Shown one piece after another: positions 44,846 to 52,968 of a stretch of DNA of 64,000 nucleotides. Position numbers and translations under genes: made by a program. The notes beneath the pieces were generated by a model. It did not search any database. It saw nothing but the letters and a program-made list of their open reading frames with translations, and was not told where the DNA came from. The DNA lies in assembly GCF_009469595.2 (NCBI RefSeq), contig NZ_SSXV01000016.1:1-64000 (forward strand), written 5' to 3'. How positions within the stretch are numbered: the stretch's first letter is position 1; every line of letters begins with the position of its first letter. The DNA is from Thauera sp. 2A1. GTDB lineage: Bacteria > Pseudomonadota > Gammaproteobacteria > Burkholderiales > Rhodocyclaceae.

Positions 44846-46567
44846 TCAGCCGCGATCGTTTGCGTGCTGGGCGATGTGGTGGGCGGCGATGTAACCGAAG
44901 GTCATCGCCGGCCCGATGGTGGCGCCCGCGCCCGGATAACCGGTCCCCATCACCGAGGCCGAGGTGTTGCCGATGGCGTACAGCCCCTCGATGGGCGAGC
45001 CGTCGGGACGAACGACACGGGCGTGAACATCGGTCAGCAGGCCGCCCTTGGTGCCGATGTCTCCCGCATCCATACGAATCGCATAGAAGGGCCCCTTGGC
45101 GATGGGCGCCAGGCAGGGGTTGGGCTTGACATTGACGTCGCCGTAGTAGCGGTCGAACACGTTGCCGCCGCGACCGAAATCCTCGTCCTTGCCGCTGCGC
45201 GCGTACTCGTTCACCTTCGTCACGGTCTGGGCAAGGCCTGCCGGTTCGACGCCGATCTGGCGGGCCAGATCGTCGAGCGTGTCCGCCTTCCAGTACATGG
45301 CTCCCAGCCACTCCTTGCGCAGGCGGCCATCGGGCATGATCTGGCCCGGCATCAGCGGCCCCATGGCGTAGTTGAAGCGGAAATGGGCGTCGAAGATGCA
45401 CCAGGCGGGCACGTTGTGGCCGCCGGTGGCTTCCCGGTCCTTGTACATTGCCGCGCCGAACTCGAGATAGCCCTGCGCCTCGTTGCAGAAACGCCGTCCC
45501 AGGCTGTTGACCACGATCGCCCCAGGAAAGGCGCGCTCGGCGAACACGCCGCGCGGCTTGTCCTCCCCCGGCACCGGAATCGTCGGTGCCCACCACGCCC
45601 ACTCGAGCAGGTCGGTCGCCGCGCCGGCCGCCATGCCGGCCTCCAGCGGTGCGCCGGTGTTGTTGCCGGGAGGCGTCGCGCTCCACGCCGTCTTCGTCGG
45701 TTGCGGCAGGTATTTCTCGCGCAGCGCCTGGTTCTGCTCGAAACCGCCGGCCCCCAGGATCACGCCGCGCCGCGCGCTCAGTGTCATCGGGCGGCCGTCG
45801 CGCACGACCTTGATGCCGGTCACGCGGCCGTTCTCGAGCACCAGATCGCGGAAATCCGTCTTCAGCCACAGCGGCACCTTGCGATCCAGCAGCGAGGCGC
45901 GCAGTGCGCACACCAGCGAGCTGCCCAGCCCGGCGCGGCGGTCGTGCCGCGTCTTGCGGCGCCACTTGAAATCGAGCTTGTAGCGCAGCATCAACCCCAG
46001 GATCTTGAAGCGCCAGCCGGTTTCACGCGCCATGGCGACGTGGGCGTCGCGCGCCGTCCAGGCGATGCGCCCCATCAGCAGCGTCGACGCCGACGGGCGG
46101 CGCAGGCTGTCCAGTTCATCGCCGAGCACGCTGGTGTCGAACAGCTCGGGGTCGAGCGAGCGCCCCCCGGGCAATGCTCCGGGCAGGTGCTGGTAGTAGT
46201 CGGGGTACTTCTCGGCCACCGCGTAGCGCACCCGGGACTTCTCCTCCAGGTACTTGATCATTTTCGGCGCGTGGTCGAGGTAGGCGCGCACCTTGGCTTC
46301 ATCCGCCCGGCCACCGGACGCACTCAGGATGTACTGCAGCGCCTTGTCGTAGCCGTCCTTGCCGCCCTTCGCGACGAAGTAATGATTGCAGGGAATCCAG
46401 ATGCCGCCGCCGGAAATCGCCGTCGTGCCACCGAACTTGTCGCTCTTCTCGACGACGAGCACCGAGAGCCCCTGGTCGGCGGCAATGACAGCCGACGTCA
46501 TCGCACCTCCACCCGAGCCGACGACGATGACGTCCCATTCCGTCTGAGTCTGGTTCTGCAAGCTCAC
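44846..46567 (-). CDS. kstD: 3-ketosteroid-delta1-dehydrogenase-like flavoprotein
   Basis: A 573-residue FAD enzyme of the KstD/FAD_binding_2 family, which introduces a 1,2-double bond into 3-ketosteroids. The FAD motif is VIVVGSGGGAMTSAVIAADQ. GGTTAISGGGIWIPCN and the C-terminal MGTGYPGAGATIGPAMTFGY match the KstD pattern, including the Tyr-Pro-Gly and following Gly near the A-ring. I chose the GTG at 46567 because AGGGGTGG lies just upstream; a GTG at 46597 would add ten residues. It is the first gene of the operon kstD-HSD-fadD-OYE. Confidence 0.85.
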   Translation of the reverse strand: MSLQNQTQTEWDVIVVGSGGGAMTSAVIAADQGLSVLVVEKSDKFGGTTAISGGGIWIPCNHYFVAKGGKDGYDKALQYILSASGGRADEAKVRAYLDHAPKMIKYLEEKSRVRYAVAEKYPDYYQHLPGALPGGRSLDPELFDTSVLGDELDSLRRPSASTLLMGRIAWTARDAHVAMARETGWRFKILGLMLRYKLDFKWRRKTRHDRRAGLGSSLVCALRASLLDRKVPLWLKTDFRDLVLENGRVTGIKVVRDGRPMTLSARRGVILGAGGFEQNQALREKYLPQPTKTAWSATPPGNNTGAPLEAGMAAGAATDLLEWAWWAPTIPVPGEDKPRGVFAERAFPGAIVVNSLGRRFCNEAQGYLEFGAAMYKDREATGGHNVPAWCIFDAHFRFNYAMGPLMPGQIMPDGRLRKEWLGAMYWKADTLDDLARQIGVEPAGLAQTVTKVNEYARSGKDEDFGRGGNVFDRYYGDVNVKPNPCLAPIAKGPFYAIRMDAGDIGTKGGLLTDVHARVVRPDGSPIEGLYAIGNTSASVMGTGYPGAGATIGPAMTFGYIAAHHIAQHANDRG

Positions 46568-46688
46568 GACCCACCCCTGATTGCTGTTTCGATACACGGG
46601 ATATTCGCTTCAGCAATCCGCCTCTTCATCGTCAATGCGGACTAGAGACGCCCTGCGGCGCAGCCGCGCCCGCAGCCGGCGGGCGACA

Positions 46689-46704
46689 TCGTTCAATCGA
46701 AGGA
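46689..46704. promoter_or_regulatory. Degenerate operator between two flavoprotein genes
   Basis: TCGTTC-AATC-GAAGGA, the same 6-4-6 layout as the GGACGA palindromes, with one mismatch between its own arms. It sits in the 195-bp divergent region between the KstD-like gene and 46763-48244. Confidence 0.4.
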
Positions 46705-46762
46705 TGTGCGGGATGCCGGCGGTGACCAACATCGCGCAGAACTGCAACCAACGGAGCCAGGC

Positions 46763-48244
46763 ATGACGCAGACACAGAACAAGACACCCTCCCCCGGCCG
46801 CCCCTGCCGGCTTGCGGACGTGCCACGATGGGACATCGACACCGATGTGGTGGTGATCGGTCTTGGCGCGGCCGGAAGCTGCGCCGCGATCGAAGCGCGT
46901 GCGGCCGGCGCCGCCGCGCATGTGTTCGAGGTTGCCGCAGCACCCGGCGGCAGCGCATCGTGGTCGGGCGGCGAAGTCTATGTCGGCGGCAGCGGCGGCA
47001 CCCGCGTGCAGCGGGCACATGGCTTCGAGGACAGCACCGAGGACCTCTACACCTACCTGATGATGGCCGGTGGCCCCGGCGCGGACGCCGAGCGCGTGCG
47101 CATCTATGCCGAGGGCGCAGCCGGTCATTTCGACTGGCTGGAAGCGCAGGGCGTACCGTTCAAGGGCACCTACCTGCCGGGCAAGTGGATCGAGCCCACC
47201 ACCGACGACACCCTGCTGTGGTCGGGCAGCGAGGCGGCATGGCCATTCAGCGCCAGGGCGAAACCCGCGCCGCGCGGCCACACCGCCCAGTTCAAGGGCT
47301 GGGGCGGCGGCAAGATCCTGATGGAGAAGCTGTGCGCGCGCGCCGAAGCGGTCGGCGCCGTCGTGCATTGCAACAGTCGGGCCCTGAGCCTCATCGTCGA
47401 TGATGATCGCAACGTGGTCGGCGTCGTCGTGCGTATCGAGGGCAAGGAACAGCATGTCCGCGCACGCAAGGGCGTGATCCTGTGCGCCGGCGGTTTCATC
47501 GTCAATCGCGAGATGGTCGCACGCTTCGCTCCGGCCGCGCTGGCCTGCAGCGAGGTGGTGTCGGGCGGCAACGACGACGGCTCGGGCATCCGCATGGGCA
47601 TGAGCGTCGGCGGCGCCACCATCCACATGGACCAGTTCTTCGCCACCATTCCCTTCTTCCCGCCCGCGTCGCTGGTCAAGGGCATCTTCGTCAATGCACG
47701 CGGCGAGCGCTTCATCAACGAGGATGCCTACCACGGCCGCGTCGGCCACTACGTGCTGCGCCAGCCCGAGGGCAAGGCCTGGCTGCTGGTGGACAACGAG
47801 ATCTTCGGCCGGCCGGTGATCGAACCCGACATCCGGGTGGCGGCGGTGGGCGAAACCTGGGAGGAAGTCGAACAGGAACTGGCCCTGCCGGCGGGCACCC
47901 TGGTGCACACGGTGGCGGAATTCAACCGCAACGCTGCGGCCGGACAGGACCCGCTGTTCCACAAGGCCGCGGACTGGTTGCGCCCGCTCACCGAGCCGCC
48001 ATTCGCAGCGCTGAGCTATTGCGCCGGCGACATGAAGGCCCACGCCTTCACCATGGGCGGCCTGCACACCCGGCCCGGCGGCGAGGTGCTCGACGCCGAT
48101 GGCGCACCGATCAACGGCCTGTACGCCGCCGGTCGCTGCGCCTGTGGCCTGCCGCGCTGGGGCGAAGGCTACAGCTCGGGCATGTCGCTGGGCGACTCGA
48201 CTTTCTTCGGCCGCCAGGCCGGTCGCGCCGCCGCCGCGCGCTGA
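46763..48244 (+). CDS. FAD-dependent oxidoreductase (KstD/fumarate reductase family)
   Basis: A 493-residue FAD_binding_2 flavoprotein. The dinucleotide fold is VVVIGLGAAGSCAAIEARAA; the family segments GGSASWSGGEVYVGG, FVNARGERFINEDAYHGR and the C-terminal GLYAAGRCACGLPRWGEGYS follow. It differs clearly from the neighbouring KstD-like protein and lacks the TGYPGAGAT block. The reaction is open: a different steroid or enone dehydrogenase/reductase is likely. GGAG precedes the ATG at 46763. A terminator follows. Confidence 0.85.
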   Translation: MTQTQNKTPSPGRPCRLADVPRWDIDTDVVVIGLGAAGSCAAIEARAAGAAAHVFEVAAAPGGSASWSGGEVYVGGSGGTRVQRAHGFEDSTEDLYTYLMMAGGPGADAERVRIYAEGAAGHFDWLEAQGVPFKGTYLPGKWIEPTTDDTLLWSGSEAAWPFSARAKPAPRGHTAQFKGWGGGKILMEKLCARAEAVGAVVHCNSRALSLIVDDDRNVVGVVVRIEGKEQHVRARKGVILCAGGFIVNREMVARFAPAALACSEVVSGGNDDGSGIRMGMSVGGATIHMDQFFATIPFFPPASLVKGIFVNARGERFINEDAYHGRVGHYVLRQPEGKAWLLVDNEIFGRPVIEPDIRVAAVGETWEEVEQELALPAGTLVHTVAEFNRNAAAGQDPLFHKAADWLRPLTEPPFAALSYCAGDMKAHAFTMGGLHTRPGGEVLDADGAPINGLYAAGRCACGLPRWGEGYSSGMSLGDSTFFGRQAGRAAAAR

Positions 48245-48259
48245 CGCGCCGCCCACGCG

Positions 48260-48301
48260 GAAGAAAGCCGCGCCGACCGAACGGCCGACGCGGCTTTCTT
48301 C
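48260..48301. terminator. Bidirectional terminator hairpin
   Basis: GAAGAAAGCCGCG (48260-48272) and CGCGGCTTTCTTC (48289-48301) form a perfect 13-bp stem with A/T-rich outer ends that give U-runs on either strand. It is placed between the convergent flavoprotein and aldehyde dehydrogenase genes. Confidence 0.8.
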
Positions 48302-48320
48302 AGACCTTCCCAGGCGAACG

Positions 48321-49757
48321 TCAGGGCGTGACCTGCGCCTCCATCATCGCCAGGAACTGCTCCGAGTAGGGCGGCAGCAGGCCCCATTCGCGCCGCGGAT
48401 CATAGGCCGGCGCCTTGAACACGGTACGTGCATGGCTGAACTCGAGGAAACCCTCTCGGCCATGGTAATGGCCCATGCCGGACGCCCCCACGCCACCAAA
48501 CGGAGCATCCTCCATCGCCGCATGGAACATCGCCTCGTTGATGCAGACGCCGCCCGACAGGGTGTGCTCGAGCACGCGCTGCTGCTCGCCGGCGTCCTCG
48601 CCGAAGTAGTAGAGCGCCAGCGGACGTGGGCGGCTGTTGATGTCGGTGATCACTTCGTCGATCTGGTCGTAGGGCTTGACCACTACCGCCGGACCGAAGA
48701 TCTCCTCGTGCATGATCTTCGCGGTGGACGGCGGATCGATGACGATGGAGAGCGGTCGGCGGCGTTCGGCCGTGTCGGTCGCCACCGGCGCCGGCGCGCA
48801 TTCGACGCGGGCGCCAGCCTGTGTGGCGTCACTGACATACGACTCGACGCGCGCGAGATGGCGCGGATTGACCACCGCCACCATGTCCGGGTTGCCCGGC
48901 ACGCTCGGGAACAACTCGCCGAAGGTGCGCTTGAGCGCCGCCACGAAATCCTCGAGCTGCTCGCGTGCCACATAGACGATGTCCGGATTCACGCACAACT
49001 GGCCGGCATTGCTGGCCTTGGCGACGCCGATGCGGAAGGCCGCTGTCGCGAGGTCGGCGCTACGGGCAACGATGGTGGGCGACTTCCCGCCCAGTTCCAG
49101 CGTCACCGGCACCAGGTTATCCGCCGCGTTGCGCATGACCGCCTTGCCGACCTGAGTACTTCCGGTGAACACGATGTGGTCGAACGGCTGGGAAGTGAAC
49201 GCCTCGCCCATGTCGGGGCCACCGGTGACCACGCCCACCTCGAGCGGATCGAACATGTCGACCACCGCCTCGGCCACCACCTGGGCCGTGCGCGGGACCA
49301 CTTCGGACGGTTTGAGGATGGCGCGATTGCCCGCTGCGAGCGCACTGGCCAGCGGGCTGAACAGGGTGAACAGCGGCGCATTCCAGGTGCCGATGATGCC
49401 GACCGAGCCCTTGGGCTGGTACATCACCCACGCCTGTGCGCCGAACTGGTCGTAGGGCGGGAACGGCGCACGCGGCTCGTTTGCCATCCAGGGTTCGAAA
49501 TGGTCGCGGGCGTACTTGAGCGAGGTGAGCGAGCCGATGACGTCGTTCATCAGCGAGTAGCCTCGCGGGCGTCCGCCGAAGTCGGCGTCCATCGCCTCGA
49601 CCAGCGGCTTGTGGTATTTCACCAGCAGGTCCACCGCCGTCTGGATGCGCCGGCGGCGATCGGCCATGCCGACCGCGCCGGCACGATCGAACGCCTGCTT
49701 CTGTTGCTCGAGCAGGCCGGCAAGGCCTGCCACTGTGCTGATGATCTGTTTCGTCAC
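48321..49757 (-). CDS. Aldehyde dehydrogenase (coniferyl-aldehyde-dehydrogenase-like)
   Basis: A 478-residue NAD(P)+-dependent aldehyde dehydrogenase. The catalytic Glu is in VTLELGGKSPTIV and the catalytic Cys in SNAGQLCVNPD. The shorter length and a hydrophobic or aromatic C-terminus (EWGLLPPYSEQF) put it with the class-3/coniferyl-aldehyde group, which lacks the N-terminal extension of ALDH1/2. It oxidises an aldehyde to the acid, plausibly the side-chain aldehyde before CoA activation. It is divergent from the flavin reductase, with two operator palindromes between. Confidence 0.9.
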   Translation of the reverse strand: MTKQIISTVAGLAGLLEQQKQAFDRAGAVGMADRRRRIQTAVDLLVKYHKPLVEAMDADFGGRPRGYSLMNDVIGSLTSLKYARDHFEPWMANEPRAPFPPYDQFGAQAWVMYQPKGSVGIIGTWNAPLFTLFSPLASALAAGNRAILKPSEVVPRTAQVVAEAVVDMFDPLEVGVVTGGPDMGEAFTSQPFDHIVFTGSTQVGKAVMRNAADNLVPVTLELGGKSPTIVARSADLATAAFRIGVAKASNAGQLCVNPDIVYVAREQLEDFVAALKRTFGELFPSVPGNPDMVAVVNPRHLARVESYVSDATQAGARVECAPAPVATDTAERRRPLSIVIDPPSTAKIMHEEIFGPAVVVKPYDQIDEVITDINSRPRPLALYYFGEDAGEQQRVLEHTLSGGVCINEAMFHAAMEDAPFGGVGASGMGHYHGREGFLEFSHARTVFKAPAYDPRREWGLLPPYSEQFLAMMEAQVTP

Positions 49758-49839
49758 GACAATCGCTCCGGTCAGGAAAATGGTAGAGGTGCGCGTCGGC
49801 GCCTCGGGCGCAACTTAACCCGTGCCCGCCGAAACCGCT

Positions 49840-49855
49840 TAGTCCGATCGGACGA
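49840..49855. promoter_or_regulatory. 16-bp palindromic operator, aldehyde dehydrogenase side
   Basis: TAGTCC-GATC-GGACGA, about 83 bp upstream of the aldehyde dehydrogenase start. The core GTCCGATCGGAC is a perfect 12-bp palindrome. Confidence 0.65.
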
Positions 49856-49895
49856 TCGCCGGCCGCACGCCACACATCCGGCGCGCCCGCAGCGG

Positions 49896-49911
49896 TAGTC
49901 CGTTGGGACGA
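49896..49911. promoter_or_regulatory. 16-bp palindromic operator, flavin reductase side
   Basis: TAGTCC-GTTG-GGACGA, about 63 bp upstream of the flavin reductase start. With the site at 49840 it repeats the one-site-per-divergent-promoter layout seen at 30256/30323. Confidence 0.65.
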
Positions 49912-49973
49912 TGCTCAGGCCGGGAGCGACTCCCATACTCGATCCGAATTTCCCCGCTCCTGCGAGACACGAC

Positions 49974-50951
49974 ATGACGACGCAAAAAGGCTTCGACCCA
50001 CAGGACTTTCGTGCGGCGCTCGGCACCTTCACCACCGGCGTCACCATCATCACCACGCGCACTGCCGGCGGCGAGGCGATCGGCATCACCGCCAACAGCT
50101 TCAACTCCGTCTCGCTCGATCCGCCGCTGGTGCTGTGGAGCCTGGCGAAGAATGCGCGCAGCCTTGAAGCCTTCGCCAGCTCCAAGCACTGGAATGTGCA
50201 CGTGCTGTCGGCGGATCAGGAAGCGCTGTCCGGCCGCTTCGCGCGCCAGGGCGAGGACAAGTTTGCCGGGCTGGAGCTGGAGGAAGGCGTCAGCAATGCG
50301 CCACTGCTCACCGACTGCACCGCGCGCTTCCAGTGCCGGACCGCCTTCAGCTACGACGGCGGGGACCATGTGATCTTCGTCGGCGAGGTACTGGCTTACG
50401 ATCGCAGCACGCGCCCGCCACTGGTGTACCAGGCGGGCCAGTATGCGCTGGCCGCGCGCAAGCCGCGCGACGAAGTGCGCCTGGGATCCACCCCGCCGCC
50501 GGATTGCAGCTACACCGAGGATCTGCTCGGCTATCTGCTCGGCCGCAGCCACTACCAGATGCTGCACGCCTTGCGGCAGTTGCTGAGCACGCAGGCGCTC
50601 GACGAGCGTTCGTTCTTCGTCCTGTCTGTCCTTTCGATCCGCGACAGCCTGACGCTGGACGAGATCAATGCCTTCATCGGCTACACCGGGATGCTGGCGA
50701 CGATCGAGTCGATGAACACACTCGAGGCGCACCGCCTTGTCGCCATCGAGCACGAGCCCGGCAAAGTGCGCTACGTGCTCACCGCCGACGGGCGCGAGGC
50801 CTCGCTGCGCCAGATCGCGCTGGCGAAGGCCGTCGAAGAGGACATGGCAAGCCGGCTCGGCCCTGGCGACGCGATGGCGCTGAAGCTGCTGCTCAAGCGC
50901 CTGATCGCCAGCAGCGATCCGGGCATGCCCGACCTGTGGGCGCCACGCTGA
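49974..50951 (+). CDS. Flavin reductase fused to a MarR-like winged helix
   Basis: A 325-residue two-domain protein. Residues 1-165 form a flavin reductase/FMN-binding split barrel (FRAALGTFTTGVTIITTRT, ITANSFNSVSLDPPLVLWSL, HVIFVGEVLAYD) of the type that feeds reduced flavin to two-component monooxygenases such as HsaAB. Residues 190-325 are helical and look like a MarR-type winged helix (LTLDEINAFIGYTGMLATIE, LTADGREASLRQIA). No oxygenase partner is in the window. The second domain could be regulatory or a dimerisation module. The ATG at 49974 starts at the domain boundary. Confidence 0.85.
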   Translation: MTTQKGFDPQDFRAALGTFTTGVTIITTRTAGGEAIGITANSFNSVSLDPPLVLWSLAKNARSLEAFASSKHWNVHVLSADQEALSGRFARQGEDKFAGLELEEGVSNAPLLTDCTARFQCRTAFSYDGGDHVIFVGEVLAYDRSTRPPLVYQAGQYALAARKPRDEVRLGSTPPPDCSYTEDLLGYLLGRSHYQMLHALRQLLSTQALDERSFFVLSVLSIRDSLTLDEINAFIGYTGMLATIESMNTLEAHRLVAIEHEPGKVRYVLTADGREASLRQIALAKAVEEDMASRLGPGDAMALKLLLKRLIASSDPGMPDLWAPR

Positions 50952-51010
50952 CCACTGTCGCCGCCCCCATCCCGAAACCCGATATCGCACAAACGCGCAC
51001 AGGAGACTGC

Positions 51011-51784
51011 ATGAACATCATCGACCGCTTCAGGCTGGACAATCAGGTTGCCATCGTCACCGGCGGGGGCCGCGGCATCGGCCGCGCCATCGCGCTGACC
51101 TACGCTCAGGCTGGCGCCGATGTGGTGTGTGCAGCGCGTACGCTGGGCGACGTCGAGGCCGTGGCCGAGGAAATCCGCTCGATGGGCCGGCGCGCGATCG
51201 CGGTGAGCTGCGACGTCACCGACCTGCCCCAGCTCGGCGGCGTGGTGGACGCGGCGCTGAAGGCCTTCGGCCGCATCACCCACCTGGTGAACAACGCCGG
51301 CGGTTCCGGCCCCAACGATCCACTGAAGATGTCCGCCGACAAGTTCGAAGGTGTCTTCCGTTTCAACGTCAGCTCGGCCTACGAACTCACCCGCCTGTGC
51401 GTTCCGCACATGCGCGAGAGCGGCGGCGGCAACGTGGTGAACATCACCTCGGGCGCCGCACGCTACGCCCAGCCCTACTTCAGCGCCTATGGCACGGCCA
51501 AGGCTGCGCTCACCCAGCTCACCCGCCTGCTCGCGCAGGACTTCGCGCCCGCGGTGCGTGTCAACGCCATCGCCCCCGGCCCGATCATGACCGCAGCGCT
51601 CGATCGCGCGCTGCCCGCCAACATGCGCGAAGGCATGATCAACAACACGCCGCTCAAGCGCCTGGGCGAAGTCGAGGACATCGCCGCCGCCGCGCTCTAT
51701 CTTGCCACCCCGGCCTCGGGCTGGGTCACTGGCAAAGTGATCGAGGTCGACGGCGGCGCCGAATCGAGCGTCTGGCCGGGCTGA
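51011..51784 (+). CDS. SDR resembling 7alpha-hydroxysteroid dehydrogenase
   Basis: A 257-residue SDR with VTGGGRGIGRAIALTYAQ, LVNNAGGSGPNDPLKM, catalytic Ser in NITSGAARYA and Tyr-x3-Lys in AYGTAKAALTQL. NAGG-x-GP, the VNAIAPGPIMTAAL segment and NNTPLKRLGEVEDIAAAALY parallel what I recall of E. coli HdhA. GGAG precedes the ATG, 59 bp after the flavin reductase. The exact position of the oxidised hydroxyl is not shown. Confidence 0.85.
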   Translation: MNIIDRFRLDNQVAIVTGGGRGIGRAIALTYAQAGADVVCAARTLGDVEAVAEEIRSMGRRAIAVSCDVTDLPQLGGVVDAALKAFGRITHLVNNAGGSGPNDPLKMSADKFEGVFRFNVSSAYELTRLCVPHMRESGGGNVVNITSGAARYAQPYFSAYGTAKAALTQLTRLLAQDFAPAVRVNAIAPGPIMTAALDRALPANMREGMINNTPLKRLGEVEDIAAAALYLATPASGWVTGKVIEVDGGAESSVWPG

Positions 51785-51806
51785 CCCGCTCCTGCCGCGG
51801 CGGATC

Positions 51807-52937
51807 TCAGCCGCGGTGGTAACGCTGCGGGACGAAAGGCGTGCTGGCGACTTCGACCGGAACCGGCTTGCCGCGCACGATCGCCGACAGGTGCGTGCCC
51901 GGCTTGGCGAGGGCGGTTTCGACGTAGCCCATTGCGACCGGCGCTTCCAGCGTCGGGCCGAAGCCGCCGCTGGTGACGATGCCGACCTTGCGCCCTTGCC
52001 CGTCAACGATCTCCGCGCCTTCGCGCACCGGCACCCGGGCGTTGGGACGCAGGCCGACGCGCTTGCGCGACACGCCGCCGGCGATCTGGCCGAGGATGAC
52101 GTCGGCACCGGGGAAGCCGCCGGGGCGCGCGCCGTCTGCGCGACGCACCTTCGACAGTGCCCACAGCAGGCTGCTCTCCACCGGGGTGGTGTTCTGGTCG
52201 AGATCATGGCCGTACAGGCATAGGCCCGCCTCGAGTCGCAGCGAGTCGCGCGCACCCAGGCCGATCGGGGCGACTTCGGGCTGGCCCAGCAGCTCCCGCG
52301 CAAGCGCGTCGGCCTTGTCCGCCGGCACCGAGATCTCGAAACCATCCTCGCCCGTGTAGCCGGAGCGGCTGATGTAGCATTCCGCACCCGCCAGGGTGAC
52401 GGTCGCGGTGTTCATGAACACCATCTTTGCCGTTTCCGGCGCAAGACGCGCCATCACCGCGCCAGCGGCCGGGCCCTGCAGCGCGAGCAGCGCGCGGTCT
52501 GCCAGCACCTCGACCCGGCAGCGGCCGGAGAGGTGCTTCTGCATGTGCGCGAAGTCCTGCTCCTTGCACGCCGCATTCACCACGACGAACAGCCGGTCGC
52601 CGAAATTGGCCACCATGAGGTCGTCCATGACGCCGCCAGCCTCGTTGGTGAAGATGGCGTAGCGCTGCATGCCTTGCGGAAGATCGATGATATCCACCGG
52701 CACCAGCGTCTCGAGCGCCGCGGCGGCGTCGGGACCATGCAGAAAGACCTGGCCCATGTGCGACACGTCGAACAGGCCGGCCTGGGTGCGGGTGTGGATG
52801 TGCTCCTTGAGGATGCCCGTGGGGTACTGGACGGGCATCTCGTAACCGGCGAAGGGCACCATCTTGGCGCCGAGCGAAACGTGCAGGTCGTAAAGGGGGG
52901 TGCGCAGCAGCGGCGCGTCAGAGTGAGTGTCGCTCAT
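51807..52937 (-). CDS. gcvT: Glycine cleavage system T protein (aminomethyltransferase)
   Basis: A 376-residue tetrahydrofolate-dependent aminomethyltransferase that releases ammonia and passes the one-carbon unit to THF. The N-terminus is LRTPLYDLHVSLGAKMVPFAG, and TGILKEHIHTRTQAGLFDVS and SGYTGEDGFEI are family blocks. The length is normal. AAGGAA lies before the ATG at 52937. It is the last gene of a seven-gene operon, separated by 31 bp from sdaA. No glycine riboswitch fits into that gap. Confidence 0.95.
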   Translation of the reverse strand: MSDTHSDAPLLRTPLYDLHVSLGAKMVPFAGYEMPVQYPTGILKEHIHTRTQAGLFDVSHMGQVFLHGPDAAAALETLVPVDIIDLPQGMQRYAIFTNEAGGVMDDLMVANFGDRLFVVVNAACKEQDFAHMQKHLSGRCRVEVLADRALLALQGPAAGAVMARLAPETAKMVFMNTATVTLAGAECYISRSGYTGEDGFEISVPADKADALARELLGQPEVAPIGLGARDSLRLEAGLCLYGHDLDQNTTPVESSLLWALSKVRRADGARPGGFPGADVILGQIAGGVSRKRVGLRPNARVPVREGAEIVDGQGRKVGIVTSGGFGPTLEAPVAMGYVETALAKPGTHLSAIVRGKPVPVEVASTPFVPQRYHRG

Positions 52938-52968
52938 CTTTTTTCCTTCGTTACATGACAAAAGATCA

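Noticed and set aside
42701..46645. 1300-codon plus-strand frame across the fadD-HSD-kstD genes
   Set aside because: It is the shadow of three well-supported minus-strand genes, with low-complexity His/Arg/Ala-rich translation and no ribosome site.
52938..52968. Glycine riboswitch upstream of gcvT
   Set aside because: The gap is only 31 bp and has no aptamer-like structure. The gcvH leader (61021-61150) also lacks one and instead has LysR-type half-sites.
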